Shown piece after piece: positions 8,118 through 15,383 of a stretch of 32,070 bases of DNA (positions are counted from its first letter, which is position 1; the number at the start of each line of letters is the position of its first letter). The DNA lies in assembly GCA_017303535.1 (NCBI GenBank), contig JAFLCO010000005.1:21835-53904 (forward strand), given 5' to 3'. Below the pieces are notes generated by a model. It was not told the origin of the DNA and ran no database searches. It saw only the letters and a program-made list of their open reading frames with translations. This stretch comes from Planctomycetota bacterium (GTDB taxonomy: Bacteria; Planctomycetota; Planctomycetia; Pirellulales; PNKZ01). The translations under genes and the position numbers were made by a program.

Positions 8118-9392
8118 ATGACCACGTACTACGCCGTCGGATCGCCGACGACCGAACTCACGGAAGCTGATCTGCGCGCCGCACTGCACGGCGTTTTCAA
8201 ACAGCTCGGCGAACGCAACCGCGTCATCGCCGTGCCGCCGGATTTCACGCGGTTCAACAGCCGCAGCGGGCCGCTCACCTGCCAAACCTACGAATACTAC
8301 GGCGATCGCCTAGTCGACGTCATGCCGGCCCTCGGCACGCACTTCGCCATGCCGGAGTGGCAACTCGACAAGATGTTTCCCGGCGTGCCGAAGACCCTCT
8401 TTCGCGAACATCGCTGGCGCGACGACGTCGTGACGATCGGCCACGTGCCGGCTGAGTTTGTTACCCAGGCGACCGAAGGGATTTGGAATAAGCCTTGGCC
8501 CGCGCAGCTCAACAAGCTGCTGTGGGAAGGGGGTCACGACCTCATTCTTTCGATCGGCCAAGTGGTGCCGCACGAAGTGATGGGGATGGCGAATTACAAC
8601 AAGAATATCTTCGTCGGCACGGGCGGCTCGCAAGGGATCAACGAAAGCCATTTCATCGGGGCCGCGTACGGCATGGAGCGGATGATGGGGCGGGCCGATA
8701 CGCCGCTGCGCCGCATCCTGAACTTCGCCCAGGAACATTTCTGCAAGCATCTGCCGCTGCTCTACGTGCTGACGGTCGTCGGCACCAACGAGCGCCGCGA
8801 ACTGGTGACGCGCGGCCTTTACATCGGCGACGATCACGACTGCTACCAACAAGCGGCGGCCCTCTCGATTCAAGTGAACTTCAGCATCTTGAAGGAGGAA
8901 CTACCGAAGGTCGTCGTTTATCTCGACGAGGAAGAGTTCCACAGCACGTGGCTCGGCAACAAGTCGATCTACCGCACGCGAATGGCCATCGCCGATCGCG
9001 GGCAACTCATCGTGCTCGCGCCGGGCGTGAAGACGTTCGGCGAAGATCCGCAAATCGACGTGCTGATCCGCAAGTACGGCTATCGGACGACGCCCGAGAT
9101 TATGCGTTTCATGCAGGAGAACGCCGACCTGCAGGGGAACCTTTCCGCGGCGGCCCATCTGATTCACGGCTCGAGCGAAGGCCGGTTCGACGTCACCTAT
9201 TGTCCCGGTGAGCTGACGCGGCACGAAGTGGAAGGCGTCGGCTACAACTACGCGGACCTGCACGAAACGATGCGCCGCTACGACCCGAAAAAACTCAACG
9301 ACGGCTGGAACACGCTCGCCGACGGCGAACGGGTGTACTACATCAGCAACCCGGCGCTGGGATTGTGGGCTTATGAAGGGCGGTTGAAGTAA
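8118..9392 (+). CDS. Divergent LarA-superfamily protein, paralogue 2
   Basis: 424 residues, similar in length to paralogue 1 but with very different motifs. The core spacing of the LarA active site survives: PPDFTRFNSR (Arg45), LGTHFAM (His75), PHEVMGMANYNK (His152, Lys162, exactly 10 apart) and NESH (His178, exactly 16 after the lysine). A lysine at 282 fits the position of LarA Lys298, but the equivalent of Gln295 appears to be Leu279. The glycine-rich [11 protein letters not shown] loop is replaced by NYNKNIFVGTGG. I infer a nickel-pincer enzyme of a distinct subfamily with a different substrate. It is followed after 50 bp by an unknown gene and RidA on the same strand, a likely operon. 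Confidence 0.8.
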   Translation: MTTYYAVGSPTTELTEADLRAALHGVFKQLGERNRVIAVPPDFTRFNSRSGPLTCQTYEYYGDRLVDVMPALGTHFAMPEWQLDKMFPGVPKTLFREHRWRDDVVTIGHVPAEFVTQATEGIWNKPWPAQLNKLLWEGGHDLILSIGQVVPHEVMGMANYNKNIFVGTGGSQGINESHFIGAAYGMERMMGRADTPLRRILNFAQEHFCKHLPLLYVLTVVGTNERRELVTRGLYIGDDHDCYQQAAALSIQVNFSILKEELPKVVVYLDEEEFHSTWLGNKSIYRTRMAIADRGQLIVLAPGVKTFGEDPQIDVLIRKYGYRTTPEIMRFMQENADLQGNLSAAAHLIHGSSEGRFDVTYCPGELTRHEVEGVGYNYADLHETMRRYDPKKLNDGWNTLADGERVYYISNPALGLWAYEGRLK

Positions 9393-9442
9393 GAACAAAC
9401 TACCACTAACGCATTTCCGTTTTCGCTTCATTTGGAGCAACG

Positions 9443-9865
9443 ATGATGTCGCTGGAAGAACAAGTTCGCAAACGACATGAAATGGAGGATCGACTTCGCA
9501 TATTTCGTGAATCGCTAGAACGATTCAGGCAATGGGCATCCAGAATGGATGTGCGGTCGATTGAGTTAGCAATGGCCAAACTCGTGGATCGCATCGATTC
9601 CGAAGCAAACGAAGCGAAACGGTTAGACCTACACTTCAAGGGAGTCTTGCTTAATCCTATCTACGAGAAGGTGCGAACTGCCCCACCTAAGAAGCAAGGG
9701 TTCTTCGCTTCCATACTTGGTGATCCGCCACCAAGCATTGCCGAGATTGTTGCTTGGAACTTTCCTTATCCAGTGCCGTTGACAGAAACGCATGTCAGTG
9801 ACTGGGCAAGAGGCGATTCGATGGACGCAACTCGGCTCCTCGCAGCTCCGGGCGAGGCACGATAA
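9443..9865 (+). CDS. Small unknown protein of atypical base composition
   Basis: 140 residues. GGAG at 9434-9437 supports a start at 9443 or, with better spacing, the adjacent ATG at 9446. Residues 1-65 are highly charged and helical, probably coiled coil (LEEQVRKRHEMEDRLRIF). The rest contains FFASILGDPPPSIAEIVAWN. No signal peptide, membrane helix or recognised domain. By eye its GC content is clearly below that of its neighbours, and codon use is correspondingly more AT-rich, which may mean recent acquisition. It ends three bases before the RidA gene, so the two are probably co-transcribed. Confidence 0.65.
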   Translation: MMSLEEQVRKRHEMEDRLRIFRESLERFRQWASRMDVRSIELAMAKLVDRIDSEANEAKRLDLHFKGVLLNPIYEKVRTAPPKKQGFFASILGDPPPSIAEIVAWNFPYPVPLTETHVSDWARGDSMDATRLLAAPGEAR

Positions 9866-9868
9866 GCA

Positions 9869-10216
9869 ATGACCACAATCCGTCGCCTTGGGGCTGGGCC
9901 GCGTTGGTCGGACGTTGTTGTTCACGCCGGCGTCGCGCGGTGGGTGGAAGTTGCCGCGGACTCGGCGCTCGACGCGGCCGGGCAGGTGCGGCAGGTGCTC
10001 GAGCAGATCGATGCGACGCTCGCCGACCTCGGTGCGACGCGCGAGCGGCTGCTTCAGATCACGATCTATCTTGCTGATCTGGCGGATGCTCCGACGCTCA
10101 ATCGCTTGTGGGACGCTTGGGTCGTGCCGGGGCAAGCGCCCTCTCGGGCCTGCGTGCAAGCCGGACTTTCCGGCACGCTGAAGGTGGAGATGATCGTGCT
10201 GGCGGCGGTCTCGTAA
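9869..10216 (+). CDS. RidA (YjgF/YER057c/UK114) family protein
   Basis: 115 residues, slightly shorter than the usual 125-130 because the N-terminal strand region is compact. The central helix QVRQVLEQIDATLADLGATR, the strand ITIYLADLADAPTLNRLWD, the conserved arginine in PSRACVQAG and the C-terminal KVEMIVLAA are all diagnostic. In catalytic RidA, Arg105 and Glu120 (E. coli numbering) bind and deaminate enamine/imine substrates, and both are present here by motif. The N-terminal part (MTTIRRLGAGPRWSDVVVHA) is more typical of the Rid4-7 type groups than of strict RidA. It is three bases downstream of the low-GC gene. A paired-repeat element follows directly. Confidence 0.85.
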   Translation: MTTIRRLGAGPRWSDVVVHAGVARWVEVAADSALDAAGQVRQVLEQIDATLADLGATRERLLQITIYLADLADAPTLNRLWDAWVVPGQAPSRACVQAGLSGTLKVEMIVLAAVS

Positions 10217-10220
10217 GCAC

Positions 10221-10381
10221 CTGTAGGGAACGCCCTCTGTGGAGTTCCGTGCGCCGGGTACAAGTTTTTGTACCCCTCATCCGCCGCTGCGCGGCACCTT
10301 CTCCCGCAAGGGGAGAAGGAAGTAAACAGAGTCTCCCGCAAGGGGAGAAGGACGGAACGCCACGGAGGGCGTTCGCTACAG
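10221..10381. repeat. 161-bp inverted-end element (family B) with a REP-like unit nested inside
   Basis: The ends are 28-bp inverted repeats (10221-10248 and 10354-10381) with three mismatches. The left end starts CTGTAGGGAACGCCCTCTGT. Inside is a family A repeat (10273-10319, inverse of the copy at 5929-5976) followed by a duplicated half hairpin (10332-10351). The element fills almost the whole gap between the convergent RidA and sulfatase C genes, six bases from the sulfatase stop. Confidence 0.75.
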
Positions 10382-10386
10382 TGAGA

Positions 10387-12111
10387 CTACTTCTTCTTGC
10401 CGGACGATACGAACTCTTCGCGCGATAAATCGCCGCTGCCGTCGACGTCGAACTTCGTGAACCTCGCCGGAGCATCTTTCGGATCCGGTTGGTTCGCAAG
10501 AAACTCTTCGCGAGTCAGTTTCCCGTCCTTGTCCTTATCGCGGCCGGCGAACATCGCACCGCGGTCCTGCTTCTTCACGCTCCCTTGAGCCGCTTTACCC
10601 GACGCTTGCGATTTCGCGCCGCCCTGGCCCTTCGCGCTGAATTGCGGCTTCGCCTCCGGTTGCTTCGCGAGAATTCCGCGCAGCTGCGCGACGACTTCCG
10701 GCTGCTCCGCCGCGACGTTCTTCGTCTCCTGCGGATCGGTTTGGTAATCGTAAAGCTCAATCACGGCCGTGTCCGGGGCCGCGCCGATCGATTTCCATTC
10801 GACCATGCGATAACGGTTGTTGCGAATGGCGCGTCCGAGCACCCCGGTCCGCGGATAAACGTGCGTGATGCTGTCGCGAGTCGAGGTCGTCGGGTCGCGG
10901 AGCACCGCGGCGAAGCTTTGGCCGTCGAGCGGCGTTTGCGGCGAGAGACCGGCCAGCTCGCACAACGTCGGATAGATGTCGACGGTTTCGACGAGTGCCT
11001 TGGTGCGGGTGCCGGCCTTCGTTACGCCGGGAACGACGACCAAGAGCGGAATCCGCGCGGCCTGTTCGTAGTTCGTATGTTTGCACCACATGCCGTGGTC
11101 GCCGAGGTGCCAGCCGTGATCGCCCCACAGCACGACGATCGTTCGCTCCGCGAGGCCCGTCTTGTCGAGCGCGTCGAGCACCAGCCCGAGTTGAGCGTCC
11201 ATATAACTCACGGCGGCGTAGTAGCCGTGGATGAGCCGGCGCTGCAGGTCGACGGGCAGCGTGCCCTTTTCGGGAATGCCGCCGTAGCGACGAAGTTCCC
11301 CGCCGAACTGCGGAGCGAACTGCGGCGCGCCGTCGGGGGGCGTTTGCCGGGCTGCCGGCTCGAACTGCGACTCTTGATAGAGGTCCCAATATTTCTGCGG
11401 GGCACAGAACGGCAGGTGCGGCTTGATGAACCCCAGGCCGAGGAAAAACGGCTGCGTCGGCTTCTTGGCGAACTCTTCGAGACGCCGCACGGCTTCGCGC
11501 GCGGCGACGCCGTCGACGTAGGCTTCATCTTCGCATTGCCCGGCTTCGACCGCGGCCCCGCGCAGCTGCTGGTCGGCGGCCTGCTTGGCCGTGAGTCCTT
11601 TTTCTTCAAGACGAGCTTCGACGCGGTTCTCGTCGTTGACATATTGAGCGCCGCCCCCTTTGAACGGCGGCTCGCTCCACGACTCCTTCGGATCGCCGAT
11701 GTTGCCGTGGCCCGTGTGATACGTCTTGCCGATGGAGATCGTCGTGTAGCCTGCCTGCTTGAACTGCTGCGGGAGCGTGATTGCGCCGGGCGCGGTCTTA
11801 CGGAAGTTGGTCCCCAGGTCGTAGATGCCGAGCGTTTGCGGCCGCAGTCCGACGAGCAGCGCATTGCGCGACGGCGAACAAACGGCTTGGTTACAATAGG
11901 CGCTTTCGAGCAGCAATCCGCGGGCCGCGAGGCGGTCGACATTCGGCGTCTTCACAAGCCTGTCGCCGTAGCAGGCGAGGATCGGTTTGAGATCGTCGAC
12001 GCAGATCAAGAGCACGTTCGGCTTCGACGCGTCGGCGGCGATTGCCGCGCCACAAGAGGCTTGAAATACGAACAAACCAACGAAAGACAACACGGCCGCG
12101 GCGCGCAACAT
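10387..12111 (-). CDS. Iduronate-2-sulfatase-like sulfatase C with C-terminal EF-hand pair
   Basis: 574 residues. I use the ATG at 12111, with GAGG six bases upstream, rather than the in-frame TTG at 12117. The signal peptide ends near AAIAADA. The N-terminus matches iduronate-2-sulfatase types: LLICVDDLKPILACYGD, CSPSR with formylglycine Cys78, SIGKTYHTG, and later WGDHGWHLGDHGMWCKHTN. It should remove 2-O-sulfates from hexuronic acids or related glycans outside the cytoplasm. The C-terminal ~50 residues hold two canonical EF-hand loops, DKDKDGKLTREE (525-536) and DVDGSGDLSREE (555-566), after an Ala/Gly/Gln/Lys-rich linker. The gene follows a Tat-exported ankyrin protein by 51 bp. Confidence 0.92.
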   Translation of the reverse strand: MLRAAAVLSFVGLFVFQASCGAAIAADASKPNVLLICVDDLKPILACYGDRLVKTPNVDRLAARGLLLESAYCNQAVCSPSRNALLVGLRPQTLGIYDLGTNFRKTAPGAITLPQQFKQAGYTTISIGKTYHTGHGNIGDPKESWSEPPFKGGGAQYVNDENRVEARLEEKGLTAKQAADQQLRGAAVEAGQCEDEAYVDGVAAREAVRRLEEFAKKPTQPFFLGLGFIKPHLPFCAPQKYWDLYQESQFEPAARQTPPDGAPQFAPQFGGELRRYGGIPEKGTLPVDLQRRLIHGYYAAVSYMDAQLGLVLDALDKTGLAERTIVVLWGDHGWHLGDHGMWCKHTNYEQAARIPLLVVVPGVTKAGTRTKALVETVDIYPTLCELAGLSPQTPLDGQSFAAVLRDPTTSTRDSITHVYPRTGVLGRAIRNNRYRMVEWKSIGAAPDTAVIELYDYQTDPQETKNVAAEQPEVVAQLRGILAKQPEAKPQFSAKGQGGAKSQASGKAAQGSVKKQDRGAMFAGRDKDKDGKLTREEFLANQPDPKDAPARFTKFDVDGSGDLSREEFVSSGKKK

Positions 12112-12162
12112 GACCAACCTCGCAGAACACGAAAAGAGTACGACTTCGATACCGATGCGCGG

Positions 12163-12795
12163 CTAGGAGCTTTTCTTCTCCGCCGCCTGCCGCATTTTCA
12201 AGAATGGGTTCGGCCGCAGCTCGATCTTCTTGACCGATTGCAAGTATTCCAGCACCGGTTCGGCTTCCGGTCCGCCGACCTGGGCATGAAAGTGCAGGCT
12301 GAAGCCGTGCGGACCTTTGGCGTCGATCAGCTTCGACTGGAGTGTGAGAAACGCCTTCGTCACGTCGAGCATCCCGAGCATGGCGGCGCAGAAGATGTCG
12401 ATGCGAGCGCCGTTTTCGAGCAGGTATTCGACGATGTCGCGTCGCCCCATGTGCACCGCGCCGTTGAAGCCTGACTCCCAATCGCCCGCGCCCCAATTGA
12501 CGGTGGCGGCGATCAGGCCCGGCTCTTTCTCCAAGAGCTTCTTCGTCATCGGCAGGTCCATGTGCGCATACACGACGAAGTCTTGCACGAGTTGCTTGGG
12601 CAACTGCGGCCGCTTCCACGACGGCGTGAACTCCGGCGCCGGGTAATCGCGCTCAAACGGCGCTTCCATCGGCCCGGCGGGTTTCGCAGCAGGGGCGGCA
12701 TCCGACGCTTTGTCTTGAGCGACAAGCGGAGACGTTCCCAAGACGGCGCCGGCCGCGGCGGCGGCGAACGTGCGGCGGGAGAGCGGAGCAGTCAT
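12163..12795 (-). CDS. Tat-exported ankyrin-repeat protein
   Basis: 210 residues. I use the ATG at 12795, which has AAGGAA about nine bases upstream. The N-terminus carries a twin-arginine signal (SRRTFAAAAAGAVLG) followed by an Ala/Pro-rich linker. Residues about 70-160 contain ankyrin-like repeats: AHMDLPMTKKLLEKEPGL, GAVHMGRRDIVEYLLENGAR and AAMLGMLDVTKAFLTLQ. Ankyrin repeats bind proteins. The folded, Tat-exported form suggests it acts in the periplasm with a partner. It is upstream of, and co-directional with, the EF-hand sulfatase, 51 bp apart, so they may be co-expressed. The partner and function are unknown. Confidence 0.8.
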   Translation of the reverse strand: MTAPLSRRTFAAAAAGAVLGTSPLVAQDKASDAAPAAKPAGPMEAPFERDYPAPEFTPSWKRPQLPKQLVQDFVVYAHMDLPMTKKLLEKEPGLIAATVNWGAGDWESGFNGAVHMGRRDIVEYLLENGARIDIFCAAMLGMLDVTKAFLTLQSKLIDAKGPHGFSLHFHAQVGGPEAEPVLEYLQSVKKIELRPNPFLKMRQAAEKKSS

Positions 12796-12941
12796 GGCGA
12801 ACGTTCCTTGCAAAGCGTGGGCAGAGCCGTTCGAGGGGACGGCGAATGGCTATCCTAAGCGGCGGGCCGGCACCCGTCGAACTTCCGGGCTCGTCTTGAG
12901 GCGACTACGCGATGCGTCTAACGACCAAAATCCTATTTATG

Positions 12942-12970
12942 TTGCCTCACTTGGGCCGATATCGTATAAG
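12942..12970 (+). promoter_or_regulatory. Candidate sigma-70 type promoter for the first DUF1501 gene
   Basis: TTGCCT (12942-12947), a 17-base spacer, then TATAAG (12965-12970), in the 248-bp divergent region between the ankyrin gene and the DUF1501 gene. The predicted start would be about 70 bases before the ATG at 13044. The surrounding sequence is AT-richer than the genes. This is a by-eye match only. Confidence 0.35.
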
Positions 12971-13043
12971 CGTCATTTGATCGATACCCGCCTGCCGCCT
13001 GCTCGTTCCCGCCTGCCGACAGTCTCCGCCCGGAGCCCCCGCC

Positions 13044-14411
13044 ATGTTGAGTTTGCCGTATCGCGCTTCCGCGCGCCCCACGCTTTGCGACGGCCTTTCA
13101 CGCCGCAGCTTTCTTCGCATGGGCAGCCTCGGGCTCGGCGGGCTTTCTCTCGCTCAACTGTTGCAAGCCGAGGCGCAAGCGGGCACGAGCAACCGTCGCA
13201 AGGCCGTGATCATGATCTACTTGGTCGGAGGGCCGCCGCACCAAGATATGTTCGACCTGAAGCCTGACGCGCCCGCCGAAATCGCCGGGCCGCATCGTCC
13301 GATCGCCACGAACGTTTCGGGCATCGACATCTGCGAGTTGTTTCCGCAACTCGCCACGCGGATGGATAAGCTGGCAATCATTCGGTCGATCGTCGATGCG
13401 CAATCGGGCCACGACGCGCACCAGTGTTACACCGGACGTTTGCCGGGTCGCAATGTTCCGGCCGGCGGCTGGCCGCAATTCGGCTCGATCGTCGCCCAGC
13501 AGCAAGGCCAAGCCGAGCGCGGAGTGCCGCCGTTCGTGAGCCTCTGCTATACCTGCACGCACGGTCCGTACAACGAGCCCGGCCCCGGCTTCTTAGGCGT
13601 CGCGCAGTCGCCCCTGAATCCACTGGCCGCGAGCCGCGAAGACATGCAACTCACCGGCATCACGCCTGAGCGGTTGAACGATCGACGTTCGCTCCTGGCG
13701 AGCATCGACGGCATTCGCCGCGATATGGATCACTCCGGCAAGATGGCCGGCATGGACGCCTTCGTCGGTCAGGCGATCGACCTGCTGACCTCGTCGAAGA
13801 TCGTCGATGCCTTGGATCTTTCTAAGGAAGACCCGAAGACCGTGGCTCGCTACGGCACGGGCGATACGAAGGTGCACATGGACGGCAACGGCGCCCCGCG
13901 CGTGCCGCAAAGTCTGCTCTTGGCCCGGCGATTGGTCGAGGCCGGCTGCCGCGTGGTGACGGTGAACTACAGCAAGTGGGACTGGCACGGCGGGTCGTAC
14001 AACACGATCTTCAACCGCGAGCGCGAAGATTTCCCGCCGTTCGATCAGGCGGTCTCGGCGCTCGTCGATGATTTGCACGAGCGCGGGCTGGCGGACGACG
14101 TCACCGTGCTGGCCTGGGGCGAATTCGGACGAACGCCGATCATCAGCAAGCAGGTTGGCCGCGATCACTGGCCGCGCGTGTCGTGCGCGTTGATGGCCGG
14201 CGGCGGCATGCGGATGGGGCAAGTCATCGGCGCGACCGACCGCATGGGAGGCGAGGCCGTCGACCGCCCGGTGACGTTCGGCGAGGTGTTCGCCACTCTA
14301 TACCACAACCTCGGCATCGACTATCGCAACACGTTGCTCAACGACCTGCACGGCCGGCCGCAATTTTTGCTCGACGGCAACCCGGACCCACTGCGCGAGT
14401 TGGTCGGGTAG
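13044..14411 (+). CDS. Tat-exported DUF1501 protein
   Basis: 455 residues with GGAG eight bases before the ATG. The twin-arginine signal is LSRRSFLRMGSLGLGGLSLA. The mature part is a DUF1501 domain with the sulfatase-like alkaline phosphatase fold: IMIYLVGGPPHQDMFDLKP near the N-terminus, a HDAHQCYTG segment, RRLVEAGCRVVTVNYSKWDWH, and TVLAWGEFGRTP near the C-terminus. DUF1501 genes are usually paired with a DUF1549/DUF1553 cytochrome gene in planctomycetes. This one has none beside it. Biochemical activity of the family is not established. Confidence 0.9.
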   Translation: MLSLPYRASARPTLCDGLSRRSFLRMGSLGLGGLSLAQLLQAEAQAGTSNRRKAVIMIYLVGGPPHQDMFDLKPDAPAEIAGPHRPIATNVSGIDICELFPQLATRMDKLAIIRSIVDAQSGHDAHQCYTGRLPGRNVPAGGWPQFGSIVAQQQGQAERGVPPFVSLCYTCTHGPYNEPGPGFLGVAQSPLNPLAASREDMQLTGITPERLNDRRSLLASIDGIRRDMDHSGKMAGMDAFVGQAIDLLTSSKIVDALDLSKEDPKTVARYGTGDTKVHMDGNGAPRVPQSLLLARRLVEAGCRVVTVNYSKWDWHGGSYNTIFNREREDFPPFDQAVSALVDDLHERGLADDVTVLAWGEFGRTPIISKQVGRDHWPRVSCALMAGGGMRMGQVIGATDRMGGEAVDRPVTFGEVFATLYHNLGIDYRNTLLNDLHGRPQFLLDGNPDPLRELVG

Positions 14412-14432
14412 AGCGGTTGCAAAGCTCGCTAT

Positions 14433-14518
14433 GGGTAGCTGGGGCATAGCGCAGCGGTGCCCCAGTTAGGAGCCAATCTTACTGGGTCTTCGCGAGTACG
14501 CTCCAGACCCAGCCACCC
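14433..14518 (+). repeat. Paired-palindrome repeat, family F copy 1
   Basis: An 86-bp unit starting GGGTAGCTGGGGCATAGCGC and ending CAGCCACCC, with internal hairpin CTGGGGCA...TGCCCCAG. The same unit is present in opposite orientation at 26728-26810, and the match is obvious along the whole length. It fills the gap between the convergent DUF1501 and H1-like genes. Confidence 0.85.
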
Positions 14519-14540
14519 GCCAAGCTAAGCCATCCGACGC

Positions 14541-15185
14541 TTAAGCCCGGCGCGATTTCTTTTGCGTCGGCTTCGAGAGTTGCGGCGTCATCGACGGCCG
14601 CTTTTCATGCAGCGTGCTGTGCTCGGCCGCGCTCGATTTCGATACGGTCGGCGTCGACGTCCGTAGGACCAAACGGTTCTTCGCCTTCACCGGCTTGGCC
14701 GTTTTCGCAGGCTCGGCCTTAGCCACGGCGGCCTTCTTTCCCTTCGCGCCGGCCTTACTCTTCGCGGCAGGTTTCGCTTTGGCGGCGAGTTCAGCCTTGG
14801 CCGGGGCAGTCTTGGTCGCCTTCTTCGGCGGGGCGATCGTCGTTTGCTTGACGAGCTTCACCGCCGGGCGGCGCTTCCGCGCGGCGGGGGCTTCGGTCGA
14901 GTCGACGGCGATCGAGAGAATCGGTTCCTCGACTCCTTGCACTTCGAGCTGCACCTGCACGTCGGCCACGCCGTTCCAACTTTGGCTGAAGCCGGCGGCG
15001 TCATGCGCAGGTCGGTAGCGGAAGTAGCACGACCCGGCGGCCGCGTTCACTTGTGCGGTGCGCGTGACTTGCAGCAAGTCGCCTTGCGCTTCATTGCCGC
15101 CCCCGTCAACCTTGCGCGGAATGTCGTTGGCAAACTTGAAGCGGTCTCCCTCCTTCAACTGCCCGACCGGAAACATCTTGAACAT
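14541..15185 (-). CDS. Unknown protein with histone H1-like Lys/Ala-rich tail
   Basis: 214 residues. The start at 15185 is the first ATG; another in-frame ATG at 15176 is possible. Residues 1-95 look like a small folded beta-rich domain (VGQLKEGDRFKFANDIPRKV, then DVQVQLEVQGVEEPILSIAV). Residues about 100-214 are dominated by Lys, Ala, Pro and Ser, with repeats like KAELAAKAKPAAKSKAGAKG, resembling bacterial histone H1-like or nucleoid proteins. No signal peptide. DNA or RNA binding through the basic tail is a reasonable inference; the N-terminal domain is unrecognised. It is divergent from the Gfo/Idh/MocA gene. Confidence 0.7.
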   Translation of the reverse strand: MFKMFPVGQLKEGDRFKFANDIPRKVDGGGNEAQGDLLQVTRTAQVNAAAGSCYFRYRPAHDAAGFSQSWNGVADVQVQLEVQGVEEPILSIAVDSTEAPAARKRRPAVKLVKQTTIAPPKKATKTAPAKAELAAKAKPAAKSKAGAKGKKAAVAKAEPAKTAKPVKAKNRLVLRTSTPTVSKSSAAEHSTLHEKRPSMTPQLSKPTQKKSRRA

Positions 15186-15383
15186 CCGACTCTCGAACCC
15201 CTACGAAAAACTGCGTTTGCGATGGTTCCAGGCTACCCGACGCCGCCGATATTCACAATGACGGACGGAGCGGAACGGCCGACGATTCTCCACGATTTGA
15301 CGTAGGAAATCCCGCTCGTTAGTCTGCCGGCATCCCGCTGCAAGTTTCTCTTGCCTTAATTCACCCCGCACAGAGATCCCGCC

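Noticed and set aside
10489..12474. 661-codon plus-strand open frame opposite sulfatase C
   Set aside because: It is a shadow of the sulfatase and ankyrin genes caused by high GC in third positions; the minus-strand proteins have clear domains and motifs.
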